From: Nereocystis luetkeana
Lineage: Eukaryota; Sar; Phaeophyceae; Laminariales; Laminariaceae
Length of the DNA stretch: 64,000 bases
Assembly: GCA_031213475.1 (NCBI GenBank)
Contig: JARUPZ010000007.1
Coordinates: 4,955,586-5,019,585, forward strand
Direction of reading: 5' to 3'
Of this stretch, positions 12,801 to 20,947 are shown piece by piece (positions within the stretch are counted from its first letter, which is position 1; each line of letters opens with the position of its first letter). The notes under the pieces are model-generated. The model was not told where the DNA came from, searched no databases, and saw only the letters and a program-made list of their open reading frames with translations. A program made the translations under genes and the position numbers.

Positions 12801-15800
12801 TCGTATTGTATGTACCTGGTATGTGCACCTAGTTTAAATAACACCTGGTAGTGATCTACAAATCGGTTGTTCATTCGCGCGTGCTGCTTTGTAGACGACG
12901 ACATCTACGCGCGTACGAGTATATGATAAAATAGGCCACCAGTGAATCCCCGACAGTAGTGACAGGGGTTCAAGTCTCCAATCAACCGGAAGGGACTACT
13001 TCAAGAACCGCACCCGAGGGCATACTCCCGCCCAGCGATCAGTCTGCTCAGGAGAGACTGAACATACACGAGAGGGGGAACCAAACTTTTGATGAAAAGA
13101 AAAGCGTGCTGGACTTCACGACGTTGTACCTCAGCTGTACGAAGAAAGGACTTGCCCACAACAGGTATATTAATAGCACAATTTTCGTGATGTACGAGAG
13201 TTATCAATCAGAACACATGACCGAGCCCCCCAAAACAGTCAGTATGGTTGAGTTATGCCCCAAGGTACACAGGGCTTCCTCCTATAAAGGGACCGTTTCG
13301 GGGTGTATTACCTCAAGACTTCTCAGAACGCAATGCCTTGCGCATAACACTCAAGACAAGGAGACAGCACACACACCCTGAGAAAACACTCAAGATAAAA
13401 AGACAGCACACCGTCTGAAAGAATACGCAAGACAAGACAACACACACCCTGGGGAGATCTTCCGAGCCAATTTACCCAAGATCAAGGGGGGCACACGCAC
13501 GCACCTACGCAAGCACAAAGAAAATGGTGCCTTTCGAACGATATCGACGAGGACGCATGCATTCCCTCGGCGTGAGAATTCTCCCCGTCGTCGACGAAAT
13601 CAGCTTGGAAATTCGTCCGGGGGGGTGCGCGTTGTCTTATAACACTGGGTGGTACGGTATTAACTTCAGACTTTTCAGTACAAGAAAAAAATTACCTGGT
13701 ACAAATATGTACGTACGTCAGCGGTAAAATTAGATTCCGCAAAAATGGCGGATGACTTTCGAAGGTTGGGTTTGTACAGACAACCGTTCTGAAAAAAATG
13801 AATTGGTTGCTCGAGAAGGCACGGGCTACTAATTGTAGCGTTTTCTCAACGCCTTGAAGCAACTCAGGCGGTGGTGTCGCAACACACCAGTCCAAAATCG
13901 CGATACATTATTTTGTGTGCATGCAGCAGTAGGGCTAGTTATCAAATCTAGCGAATAGCATAGAACTCACAAAACAGGTGCACACGTACATTCAGCATTA
14001 CGTATACTTACCAATAAAACGCAGTTCATGCTGTCTCCCTACGTCGTACTGCTGTAGATGCCAACAACAGTAGTAGCGCTGGCCCTGGCAATACTCGTAC
14101 TTTCGTATCATACCACGTTGCCCGTGTCCGTTCTATACCAGGTGCCAGGTAGCGACACAGTGGCCGTTTCAACCTTCTACGAGTACCGAAACATATTACA
14201 CCTCCTACACTCAGCACCACACACAGCACCCTAAGCAACAGCAGTGGCCATCTTTTACGAAAACAACACAAACAGAAGCATCGCTCAAGCGTAACCGCAT
14301 GCAGCGAGCTAACCCATCAGTCGAAGTACGGCGGTACATTACAGTTGCTCCGCACCACACTTTTGCTGCGAGCGAGCGAAGCACAAAAAAAACGAATGGC
14401 AATGCCCCAGCAGGGGGAGGGAGGCAGGCAACGGTCGTCTCACCTGTTCGCAGCCCGTGCCCACCAGCCTATGCCAGCCATTTGCGTCGCCGTTCCCCAA
14501 GTTATCCGTGATCGGCACTCGCGCCGTACCGAGCAGAGTGTCCGAGCTGTTAGAGCGGTCCCACACCTGCTCGTCATGAGAAAATCATGAATCGTGGATA
14601 ATGAGTCACAAAAAGACGCGCCAACAAAACGAAGGAAGACCAAAAGGAGGAGCAAAAATAGCTAGAGAAGGAGGAAGAGGCGGAGGACGGTCAAGAGATA
14701 CGGAGACAAACAAAAAGTCGAAAAACCGGAAGAGGCGGAGAAAGAAACTGACACTGGTACCTATAACATACACGCAAACACATCGTAATTAAAACCGTAC
14801 CAGGTATAAAAAGAGCAACAACTAACAAACAAAAAAGCGATCACGTGATATCATATCATGTCATACAGGGCAGGCAAAGACTTACCGTAAAACAGAAGGA
14901 GGACGGACTTTTTTTGCCACAAAAACAGAACGGGCGGGCTGGCCGCTACGAAGCTGGCGGCGCGGTTTGGTAAACTACAAAGCGGGGCGCCTCCACGGCA
15001 TACCCACAACGGAATATCTATCTACCTACTTGCACCGAGACCACAAACAACAAATTAAATCAAAATTAAACAAAAACTCGAAACACGAAAGCAAAAAAAA
15101 ACTACGAGTACATACACACCAGGTGTGACATGTACCAGGTGCTATGAGAAAAACAGTTGGCTACGTACGTACGTATTGTTAGTGGGCTGTGGTCTCGGCG
15201 CGACGGTACCGTACGTAGTGAAAGGGGGTGCCGGCAAACCGCGCATGAGGGTGTCTTAACCCTCCCAGAGAGCATGGGAACGAGCGGAACGGAACGAGGC
15301 TGCTCGTGGTCATTCGTTCCGTTCCTATCTAAAAAAACGTGTTTGGGTCCACGCAGAATCCTGGGCCTCGCCAGCCGGATCGGCACGAACGGTATCTTTT
15401 GCACATGCCACGACCAATTGGTATCCACATAATCTTCGGTGGTGTCCATCTACATCAAATAATCTGCTATTTGTTCCCGTTCGGTCGGGCCGTTCGGTCC
15501 TCCCAAACAAGAAAAAGGGGTGCAACACTTCTTCTCCCTTTTCCTAGATATACTGTTTTTCTCGGGCTGCACTGAATCTATTCGTTTCCCACAACCAATC
15601 AACACCAATTCATTCGGCAAATAATATTCCATTCGGCTCGTTCCAATGCTCTCTGGGGGGGGGGGTAAGACACACCCTGAGCTGTTGTCTCACTCGCGAC
15701 CCCGAAAGAAAAAAAAGGGGGGTGGGCCACCAATGCCGGCGTCGAAGCGAGAGCCTTCTACCCACGTACCAAGTATAAACATTATTACGTTTACCCTTTT

Positions 15801-18623
15801 CCTAAAATCCCTTGATCATAAACAAGCACCTGCCTCACGCTCAGCGAGTCTCCCACGTTTTTTTGTCGCTTCTACGATCCTTACTTTCTTCGCGTTCTTT
15901 GCGTGCTTGCTTCTCGTGCCCCACTTTTTCCCCCGGAACTAATAAAAAAAAAAACCCGGAAAAAGAAAAAGTCGATTTTGTTTTTTCAGCGGTTTGGGAG
16001 GCTCTCTTTCGCTTTTTTGCACCGGCTGGTTGAAATTTCTTTTGCACTTTCACTTATTTTTTCCTTTTTTTTTCTCCCGTTTCGTGTGCGTGTGTAGTCG
16101 GAGCACGGCGACGCGGGCGAGCCCGGCGCCGTCGCGGGTGTCGGCAGATGCTGGCGGGTAGAGGGGGGGTTGCAAGGAGTGCGGTCGCGGTTTTCGTGGC
16201 TAGGCGTCTTGTGTGCCTCGAGACAAAGGGAAGCATGAATGGGCTCTGTTTTGCATCCATCTGAAAAATTAGAAACGAGTATGTTCGAGTCCATAAGGGT
16301 CGTTCGGGATTGCTAGCTAACATGCAAGCGGTGATTATTTTTGCGACCATGCTGAACTATACACAGAGACGAACGCCCGCCGTCTGACCAACGACATCGT
16401 CGAGCTGGCGAACGAGGGTCACGTTGAGCACCGGGCTTCACGCGGGGCGGGGACCGGGGATCACTGTGACAGAGGGAGGAAAAAGCTTTACACGGACCGA
16501 ATCGGTGGCGAGGTGGTCGAGAGAGGGGCGGGCGGCGTACGAGGCTAAGAGAGAAGCTCTGCTGTTCATTTTTTTGTTTTTCTTCTTTGACTGGTGCAAG
16601 GTGTTCCAGGGGCAGACAATTATTACATGAGAGGGGACGGGGTCTTTTTCTCTTTCCAATTTTATCGGTTTCATTTTCATTGTTTTTGCAGTGCTGCTGT
16701 GCTGTGCCATGCTGTGCATTCTCGTGCGTACACACCAGGTACATATCATACAGCATATCGAAAGAAGAAAGTCAGTACACACCAAGAAAGTCAGTGCCCT
16801 ACCTGGGGTATGTACGTACCAGTACGTACGTACGTACCGCATGTGACTCTTGGCCTAATCAAGTCGCCAATTTGCAACTACAACAATCATAAAAATATAT
16901 GTTCAATCATCGACCTTCTGTCCGCTTCGCGTAATTCGACATGTACTTTTTCTTCCAGAGCGAGCGAAGCGGGCGGCGTAGGCCGTCCGCGGAGCGAAGC
17001 GCCTTGTATATCATACGTACTTCCATAAAAATGTACTTTAAATCATACCGGTACCACCTAGCCGAAGCAAACTACGAAGTTCATGTGGGGTTGATGGCTC
17101 GTATCTTCCCTGGTGTCCTACGTGGTGGAATGCGTATCGTATGCTTGTTTTTTGTTTTTGCCTCTGTTTCACTACCGAGGTATTTCTTCCGCTCCAGAGC
17201 TATTGGAGCCTGTCCTGCGACCATGGACTGCGTTGAATTGTGGCGATGAGTTAATGTGAGAACAACATGTACAATTTCATCGACGAGTGGACCAGGTGAC
17301 GATGAATAGGCAACCCAGCCTCTGAATACAAGACAATATATATACCCATACGTACGTGAGAAACATCTTGACACATTCACGTGCAACATGTACATTTTTT
17401 TGAGCAGGATCATCCATGCACAACACGAGCGGGCGCCGAAAAAAAACAGCGAGTTGGATAACCCACCTCGATTCAATACGCAGCATTTTCTTCTCCAAAA
17501 TAAACGACCAGCCAATCGATCATCCGCGGCAACGACCAATCCCCCACGCTGCACTCGAAAGAGCAGCACCCAACCGACGGACCAGCGAAGCGCCCGACCG
17601 ATCAACCAGTCGGGTGAGAGAACACGACTGACCTACCGCCCTAATCACTGCCCTCAAAAGCGCAGCGATCGACCGACCAGCGCAGCGATCAACCAACTAA
17701 CCGACCAGTCAGTGACTCCGACACGAACACCTAAACAGACCAACCCGAACCACGAAGCTCTGCGCTCCTGTCGATAGTTCCCTTGCCTGTATCGAGAGCG
17801 GCTGGTAGGGCACCGGCCAGACGTTCATGTCCGCCGCCCTCCTCACATGCTCGTGGGCAACCTTGACCGGATGGTTCCACACCTGTTTCCGGGTAAACGC
17901 CGACGGTAACAGATCAGAGACACGAGCATCAGAGAGAAAAGCGACAAGAGAGAAAAGAGTCAAGAGAAACAGGGACAGAGACAAAGAGAGAGAAACAAAG
18001 CGAGCGAGACCTACAGAAAGAGAGACAAAGACAGAGACACCCACACGAGTAACAGGGGGCCGCGTTTTGAGAGATAATTACTCCATCTTGCTGCACGTAC
18101 ATGTAGCCCGTCCCTGTGGTGTCTATCTACCACTTGGTCCAGCTTCAACCAAAAGGTTGACAGTTAACACTGTTCATTATATCTTCATTCCGATAAAAAC
18201 TACCATAGACGGTCGGGGTTAGGTGTACAGTACTGTAGTATCAAAGTCAAGTATATCTCAACCATTTCCTCCCAAACTGTGGCGAAAAGGTCTCACAACA
18301 GCCCTCCGACGAGGCGCAAGCAAGCTATGAATAATAATATACACCCTGGTAGTCTCTTAAAACGCGTGACACCTACACAGACGTGGTGAGAAACAGCACA
18401 CAGCCGTCAGAGCGAAATTACAGCCAGCCGTTCCAAACTTTAACCCCCCCTCCCCCCCTCCCGAAGACACACGCCTCTCGTTTCATGCATGATCCAAATA
18501 ACAATTCTGGAGTAGTACTGCTGGGGCTGTAGCGGTATTTACCGGTGAGAGCGTCTTGGGGGCGGTAGAAGTCTCGCCCACTCGCTCTCGGTCCACCAGA
18601 ACGACGCAGTAAGTGTTCCTGGG

Positions 18624-18666
<43 letters not shown>

Positions 18667-19263
18667 AAAGACAGTCAGACGAACAAGACAAGACACAAGG
18701 CAGACAGCAGACACAGACCAGACAGACAAGGCAGGCAAACGAGACAGAGAAAAGCCGAGTGAGGAAGGTTGAAGGCGGATAAGACGGTCATAGATAACGC
18801 AGAGAGAAGCAGACGGAGCATGCGGAGAAGACGACCAGCCAGGAAATTAAAGTTCTTGACTACGTACAGCAATCTGCCGAGCACTCTGAGCGCAGTGTCG
18901 CCACAGCGCGCGGGAGCGTCGGGGAGCTCGGCATATCAGCAGACAAAATAGAACACGCTGGCATGTAACCAAAAACGAAACAAAACGGGCAATATCATAA
19001 ACAACCCTCACTTTCTGACTCTCTTGCGCTTTCTCTCTCGCTCTCCCTATTTGTTTCGCTCACCTGTCCCCTGCTGGCCCGGTACGGAGGCCCCTTGCCT
19101 GAAAGATATCGACCGTAAGGTCCCCCCTCACATAAAAGCCCTGCTGCTGAACGCGGAACTGGTCCCGCTCCGCCGTCTTGCTGCTCTTCCGGCTCCACCT
19201 GCCGCTGCTGTCCGCGCTGCCGGAGTCGCCGGGCACGCCGGAACTCGATCCTGTCGCGGCCGT
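1605..19263 (-). CDS. C2 / PH-GRAM / myotubularin-type phosphoinositide phosphatase, 13 exons, partial at both ends
   Basis: Thirteen exons on the minus strand join without a stop into 720 codons (2160 bp): 19064-19263, 18543-18618, 17787-17882, 14444-14566, 9548-9673, 8876-8953, 7341-7496, 6640-6909, 5586-6056, 4853-5008, 3845-3952, 3272-3460, 1605-1715. Domain order is a Ser/Gly-rich leader, a C2 domain, a PH-GRAM domain, then the myotubularin phosphatase domain with HCSDGWDR, the CX5R active site of active members. The family removes the 3-phosphate of PI3P and PI(3,5)P2 on endosomal membranes; a C2 domain would add membrane or calcium-dependent targeting (inference). All internal introns but the first are phase 0. 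The leading exon begins after a splice acceptor and no start Met is seen. The sequence expected after the active site is not found in 1-1604, so the gene runs off the window. About 88% of the span is intron. Family assignment is strong; individual splice sites were chosen by eye. Confidence 0.9.
1716..3271. other. intron of phosphatase gene with two repeat fragments
   Basis: Intron between the catalytic exon and the preceding one. It holds a G/H repeat segment (1880-2180), several TACCTGG words and C- and T-rich tracts near 2985-3020. No convincing exon within 2180-2900. Confidence 0.6.
1880..2180 (+). repeat. repeat H copy, abutting a piece of repeat G
   Basis: Shares catccctttcgagacggag, the cgccgttcc block and cagttgggcgctca with copies at 58490-58760 (+) and 35480-35740 (-). 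The left part (gcatggctgcagtcgta) resembles the end of repeat G with a G-run between, so G and H may be two ends of one composite element. A TACCTGGTA word at about 2097 is absent at that place in the other copies. Confidence 0.7.
3272..3460 (-). CDS. myotubularin-like gene exon: phosphatase domain
   Basis: 189 bp, phase 0. [19 protein letters not shown] then [16 protein letters not shown] match the G-x-G-x-E and i-e-N-I-H-x-x-R-x-S motifs, ending GWLRHLSQ before the intron. Acceptor ggacaacag, donor CAG|gtagtg. An overlapping plus-strand open frame here is only a shadow. Confidence 0.93.
3461..3844. other. intron with G-run and (CAG)n tract
   Basis: Holds a long G run (3562-3598) and a CAG/CAA trinucleotide tract (3774-3811). 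On the minus strand the latter reads (CTG)n/(TTG)n. Confidence 0.6.
3845..3952 (-). CDS. myotubularin-like gene exon: phosphatase domain
   Basis: 108 bp, phase 0. Reads [10 protein letters not shown] and [16 protein letters not shown], the 'E-D-x-x-l-l ... i-x-D-a-R-x-x-x-N-A-x-x-N' block of myotubularins. Acceptor cgcttcccaaaag. The donor CAG|gtacct is itself part of a TACCTGG/CCAGGTA word. Confidence 0.92.
4048..4400. repeat. GACAGATA-type MITE, copy 1
   Basis: Starts gacagatata and carries agatcatgatctatctg, gcaggatctg, ctgccctgaa and a final tatcgaggcggg segment. The same landmarks occur in the same order at 8438-8675, 12423-12677 and 54075-54293. Strongly palindromic at 4130-4175 (agatgatctactgtag). 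Lies in the intron 3953-4852. Confidence 0.6.
4853..5008 (-). CDS. myotubularin-like gene exon: phosphatase domain
   Basis: 156 bp, phase 0, acceptor caccccgccag, donor AAG|gtgcgt. [13 protein letters not shown] continues directly from TYPQ (family: TYP-x-x-x-x-V-P-x-x-x-x-D-x-x-L). [14 protein letters not shown] and RSSQPMAG follow, matching the conserved R-x-P-x-x-x-W and RSSQP motifs. Confidence 0.92.
5009..5585. other. intron, nothing recognised
   Basis: C-rich, with no repeat shared with the rest of the window that I can see and no exon. Confidence 0.5.
5586..6056 (-). CDS. myotubularin-like gene exon: Ala/Gly-rich insert and entry to phosphatase domain
   Basis: 471 bp, the longest exon. 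Starts [19 protein letters not shown] (helix), passes through poly-Ala and Gly-rich tracts of about 70 residues, then gives [15 protein letters not shown] and the motif [19 protein letters not shown], which matches the conserved R-x-x-x-x-x-Y-x-x-x-x-T-Y-P block opening the catalytic domain. Acceptor cgtaacag, donor CAG|gtgtga. The low-complexity insert is where a surface loop is expected. Confidence 0.9.
6057..6639. other. intron with G-run, nothing else recognised
   Basis: Contains a G tract of about 25 bases around 6100-6126 and A-rich sequence near 6560. No repeat family or exon recognised. Confidence 0.5.
6640..6909 (-). CDS. myotubularin-like gene exon: PH-GRAM C-terminal half
   Basis: 270 bp, phase 0, acceptor built from (CTCC)n then CTTCCCCCAG, donor GAG|gtgatg. 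Reads [17 protein letters not shown] and [16 protein letters not shown], the strand pattern with which PH-GRAM domains of myotubularins close, followed by a helix ending [11 protein letters not shown]-rich with strong codon bias, unlike the flanking intron. Confidence 0.85.
6910..7340. other. intron with GGGA microsatellite at its acceptor
   Basis: (GGGA)n at 6914-6941 lies directly beside the exon and is the polypyrimidine tract on the minus strand. The rest is unremarkable. Confidence 0.55.
7341..7496 (-). CDS. myotubularin-like gene exon: PH-GRAM core
   Basis: 156 bp, phase 0. Acceptor ttccggagcag after a T-rich stretch; donor CAG|gcaaga, the second GC-AG intron of this gene. Contains [17 protein letters not shown], the hallmark GRAM motif (G-x-L-x-x-T-x-x-R-L-x-F). 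The leading Met-Met could tempt an annotator to place a start here, but the upstream exon continues the same domain. Confidence 0.85.
7632..8432. mobile_element. 0.8 kb non-autonomous DNA transposon with long terminal inverted repeats
   Basis: Left end gggccggtcttatcgagggc, then an A-rich stretch with repeated aacgaaa; the right end is its reverse complement with few changes (gccctcgataagacccggcc). Inverted similarity extends roughly 60-80 bp into each end. No transposase frame. The CAGGGCCGG start recalls hAT or related superfamilies, but I cannot find a clear target duplication. A related right end (ctcgataagatcggccct) occurs near 22855-22875. Inserted in the phosphatase intron 7497-8875. 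Confidence 0.6.
8438..8675. repeat. GACAGATA-type MITE, copy 2
   Basis: Same landmark order as the copy at 12423-12677: gtgcaggac, cccaggacaca, cccggcaacacgagc, cagatcagggacctgtc, then gtggggaatcgatcatctgt. Adjacent to the 0.8 kb element above. Confidence 0.55.
8876..8953 (-). CDS. myotubularin-like gene exon: start of PH-GRAM domain
   Basis: 78 bp, phase 0, acceptor gaactcgagcag, donor GAG|gtgcgt. Encodes [17 protein letters not shown] then GEEVLLE, the 'L-x-x-GE-x-x' opening of the GRAM/PH fold. The other two frames are closed or do not continue into the next exon, which fixes the phase. Confidence 0.75.
8954..9547. other. intron, nothing firmly recognised
   Basis: A minus-strand open stretch near 9150-9225 has a good acceptor-like sequence (gctttacggcgcag) but no usable donor or frame, so I do not call an exon. 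Confidence 0.4.
9548..9673 (-). CDS. myotubularin-like gene exon: last C2 strand and linker
   Basis: 126 bp, phase 0, acceptor tctatttacag, donor AAG|gtgcga. Reads [12 protein letters not shown], the final C2 beta strand, then an acidic linker with [12 protein letters not shown]. The donor could lie slightly downstream because the frame stays open for another 16 codons, so the 3' border is less sure than the others. Confidence 0.75.
9842..9935. mobile_element. TTAA-type (piggyBac-like) MITE, degenerate
   Basis: Inverted ends ctcttttagaaacgcag and ctgcggtactaaaatgg around tttggggac and a central spacer; close in layout to the better copies at 42544, 45957 and 63304. Divergent, likely old. Confidence 0.6.
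10320..10400 (+). repeat. short repeat F, copy 1
   Basis: The atccgggtgggatcaggtcgg block and the following gccgagcgggtac recur as gtccgggtggggccagctcg and gccaagcgggaga at 41595-41690. In both places the segment lies a short way upstream of a GGGGGACCATAG MITE, so the pair probably moved or duplicated together. Confidence 0.5.
10602..10720. mobile_element. GGGGGACCATAG-type MITE, copy 1
   Basis: About 120 bp with inverted ends aatacgggggaccat and tgtcccccgtaat. The internal tacctggtatggtccta replaces taccataggtcctatt of other copies, so a TACCTGGTA word interrupts the element. Confidence 0.75.
11504..11613. mobile_element. GGGGGACCATAG-type MITE, copy 2
   Basis: Ends gtattacgggtgaccatag and ctatggccccccgtaatag as an inverted pair of about 30 bp, with AT-rich centre. 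Intact layout compared with copies at 25104 and 41701. Confidence 0.8.
12423..12677. repeat. GACAGATA-type MITE, copy 3
   Basis: Ends gacagatagat and gactatctgtc form short inverted termini, the clearest ends for this family. Internal landmarks: cctaacctgccg, gtgcagga, ctgccctgaatgatctagat. Confidence 0.65.
13370..13700. repeat. repeat E copy 1
   Basis: Segments acaccctggggagatcttcc and gaaattcgtccgggggggtg, with a gcatgcattccctcggcg block between, match 21355-21590 and 28345-28555 in order. Low identity overall; probably an old dispersed repeat. Confidence 0.5.
14444..14566 (-). CDS. myotubularin-like gene exon: C2 domain, calcium-loop 3 strand
   Basis: 123 bp, phase 0. Acceptor gacgagcag, donor CAG|gtgaga. 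Reads [17 protein letters not shown], the C2 signature V-x-D-x-d-x-x-x-d-d-x-l-G; Asp residues of the VWD and SSD segments are where calcium ligands usually lie. NGWHRLVG follows, matching the strand after the third loop. It lies 3.2 kb from the preceding exon. Confidence 0.9.
15266..15655. mobile_element. 0.39 kb non-autonomous hAT-like element
   Basis: Ends cagagagcatgggaacgagc and its inverted partner gctcgttccaatgctctctg, about 30 bp of inverted similarity. CAGAG...CTCTG ends fit hAT elements. No coding capacity seen; the right flank is a G run so I cannot verify an 8-bp duplication. Confidence 0.6.
16050..17010 (+). repeat. dispersed repeat I, copy 1 (~0.95 kb)
   Basis: Parallels 48285-49205 over its length. 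Shared blocks: ccggcgccgtcgcgggtgtc, tgcctcgagaca, gggtcgttcg, gcaccgggcttcacgcg, cggaccgaatcggt, ggtgcaaggtgttcca and atcaagtcgccaatttgcaa. No long open frame is conserved between the two copies, so it is a non-coding or decayed element. Copy 1 carries extra TACGTAC and CAGGTAC words absent from copy 2. Confidence 0.8.
17160..17262 (-). repeat. repeat J terminus
   Basis: On the minus strand begins gttgttctcacattaactc and continues with atcgccacaattcaacgcag and tggtcgcaggacaggctcc, followed by a ggaagaaatacctcggtag block, as at 23190-23290 (+). Confidence 0.75.
17787..17882 (-). CDS. myotubularin-like gene exon: C2 domain, PVWN region
   Basis: 96 bp, phase 0 on both sides. Begins VWNHPVKV, completing the conserved C2 'T-x-x-P-x-W-N' motif started in the previous exon, and ends with PLSIQ before the VWD strand. 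About 20 residues ([20 protein letters not shown]) sit between these and make the loop longer than in a compact C2 domain. The donor is CAG|gcaagg, a GC-AG intron. Confidence 0.85.
17883..18542. other. intron, nothing recognised apart from GACA-rich purine tract
   Basis: Purine-rich agagacaaagagaga sequence at 17930-18030. No repeat family assigned. Confidence 0.4.
18543..18618 (-). CDS. myotubularin-like gene exon: C2 domain strands 2-4
   Basis: 76 bp. Its first base completes the Arg codon split by the phase-2 intron, and the rest reads [16 protein letters not shown] then KTLSP, the C2 pattern d-x-Y-v-x-V ... kT-x-x-P. The acceptor is a (CTGT)n run followed by CTCCCAG, so the GACA/CTGT microsatellite on the plus strand supplies the polypyrimidine tract. 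Donor CCG|gtaaat. Confidence 0.85.
18621..18666. repeat. (GACA)n microsatellite forming a splice acceptor tract
   Basis: Eleven or so GACA units end two bases from the exon 18543-18618. Read on the coding strand they are (CTGT)n followed by CTCCCAG. Confidence 0.9.
19064..19263 (-). CDS. myotubularin-like gene, most 5' visible exon: Ser/Gly leader and first C2 strand
   Basis: Acceptor tttgctgaag precedes the exon and donor CAG|gtgagc follows; 200 bp, ending in phase 2. The first ~40 residues are rich in Ser, Gly, Arg and Lys and look disordered. The exon then gives [13 protein letters not shown], a typical first strand of a C2 domain (G-x-L-x-V-x-I-x-x-A-x-x-L). No in-frame Met makes a convincing start, so at least one further 5' exon is expected above 19263. 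Confidence 0.8.
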
Positions 19264-20860
19264 CTTCAGCAAAGAAAACGGCGCGAAAAGCAAAAAGCAA
19301 ACAAACAAACAAACGATGTCACGGCCAAACACCGAACGGGAAGGGGGCGGAACATGAGAGTGAGTGGATAACACCGACTAACTTTGCTGTTAGAGCGGTG
19401 AACTATTACTATTTTTCAACACAGCAAGGGTCAGGGCTCAGCCATACAGGGTGGTGCGGGTGACGCCGTGTGAGAGGCTCGCTGCAACGGTTGGCACAAG
19501 ACACCGACCTCGCCTTACCGCTTCGTGCTCACTGATCCGTTTGCGCGGTCAACGTTGAACAACAGAATACATACAATGATGCATGCTCAAGTCCATAACT
19601 AAACAACACTCCGCCTTGTGAGAAGAAAAGAAACCGGTACGTGAGTCATTGCTGACTGTTTCTGTTGTCGATATTGTTGTTTTTTCGTTTGTACCATACC
19701 AGAAATTCGTCAGATTTTACTCTCGAGGCAAGCTCCAGGCTCAGTTCGTAGTAGGGGGCGGTTTCGACACTCAGCGGTCTTCCAAACAAGACATGGTCAC
19801 AGGGGTTTCCCCATTCTCCCCCCCGGTATGTGTACGCCTCCGTGTTTGTTTATTGCACGGAGGTGTACGATGGGCTTCTTTCAGCATTTCACCACTCCTC
19901 ACCGGTTTTCATCGATTTTTTTATTTTGCCAACTCGCTCGCGCTGTCACGTTCCCGGCGACACCCACGGAGAATAACTTCGACAGACACCGGACAATTTA
20001 CCCAGTCAGGACTGCACGCACTCCTATTGTGGGGACAAAGCAACTAGAAACGTCGAGAAATATTTAAGCGTCTGTATCGTATGAGTGCAGTGGTAAAACG
20101 GGTTATATCCCCTTCGAGCACGGCACTGCACATATTTATGAACGAAGAAACAATCATCAGCTGTGAGACCGAGGATTTGGTCGAAACTCATCTTTGCGAG
20201 CTGTGCGAAACTCAGATCGCGCGCACTACTCGTACGGATTGTACATGGTCTCACGGAGGAAGTACAGTACATATACGTACGTGTATCTTAATTTGAATCC
20301 CAGTGACTTGTCCCCAAGTGCTTCCCAAACGGGAGTTCCGTCCTAAAGGGGTATAGAAAACGACGTTGTTCGTTTGGCCAAGATCGACTCCCTGACCTTC
20401 TGTGAGCAGGGACAGCAGCAGTAAACACTTGTGACAGTAAGGCTACCAGTCACGGCTAGGGTAGACCAAACCATCCTCCATGAACCAAAAGTATTACGAG
20501 TGAGCGCGAGTTTCAAATTTATGAGTACGCACGGCGCCAAAAAAAGGACAATTCGAGATGGCTGAAGCGACCGACCGGGATCCACGAACGATCCACCAGT
20601 CCACCAACGTACTCGAGTCAACAAATAGCCCGACCGATTGACCGACCGACCGGGATCCACCACCGTACCCTGTACACAAGTTGACAACGTCAGCAGTTAC
20701 ATACACATGTCCTGCTGCGCGAGTCTTTACGTAGCTATGGCTATATTGCTATAACGTTTTACCACCGGGTACTACAGTATTCCAAATGTATAATACCACA
20801 GCAAACACGACCGACAACACAAGTGCAGCAAGCAGCAAGGGGTCAGTACTACGACAATAC
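19264..20860. other. upstream of the visible phosphatase exons; no gene recognised
   Basis: Likely holds the 5' intron or the promoter of the phosphatase gene. A half TTAA-type MITE lies at 20302-20351. I could not place a first exon on the minus strand. Confidence 0.4.
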
Positions 20861-20861
20861 T

Positions 20862-20947
20862 GGGAAGCCTAGTCCTGTGTAGGGGACAAACAACTCGAAT
20901 TATAACTAGTTTGTCCCCAAAACGGGACTGCAGTCCTAGAAGGGTTA
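20862..20947. mobile_element. TTAA-type (piggyBac-like) MITE
   Basis: Inverted halves aggggacaaacaactcg and ctagtttgtccccaaaacgg, then gactgcagtcctagaaggg. The left terminus is eroded. Confidence 0.7.

Larger units (their letters stand above)
9674..14443. other. 4.8 kb intron of phosphatase gene, repeat-filled
   Basis: Contains one TTAA-type MITE, two GGGGGACCATAG MITEs and one GACAGATA MITE, each listed separately, plus many TACCAGG words. In 12690-13370 and 13700-14443 I recognise nothing else. Confidence 0.6.
14567..17786. other. 3.2 kb intron of phosphatase gene (GC-AG), repeat-filled
   Basis: Contains a hAT-like 0.39 kb element (15266-15655), repeat I copy 1 (16050-17010) and a repeat J terminus (17160-17262). 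Between 14600 and 15240 only A-rich sequence; 17280-17760 has a run of short direct repeats of the type accgaccagcgcagcgatc. Confidence 0.6.

Noticed and set aside
15102..15449. Minus-strand frame as an exon between the two C2 exons
   Set aside because: It lies within the hAT-like element 15266-15655; the C2 domain reads continuously (PLSIQ|VWDRS) without it.
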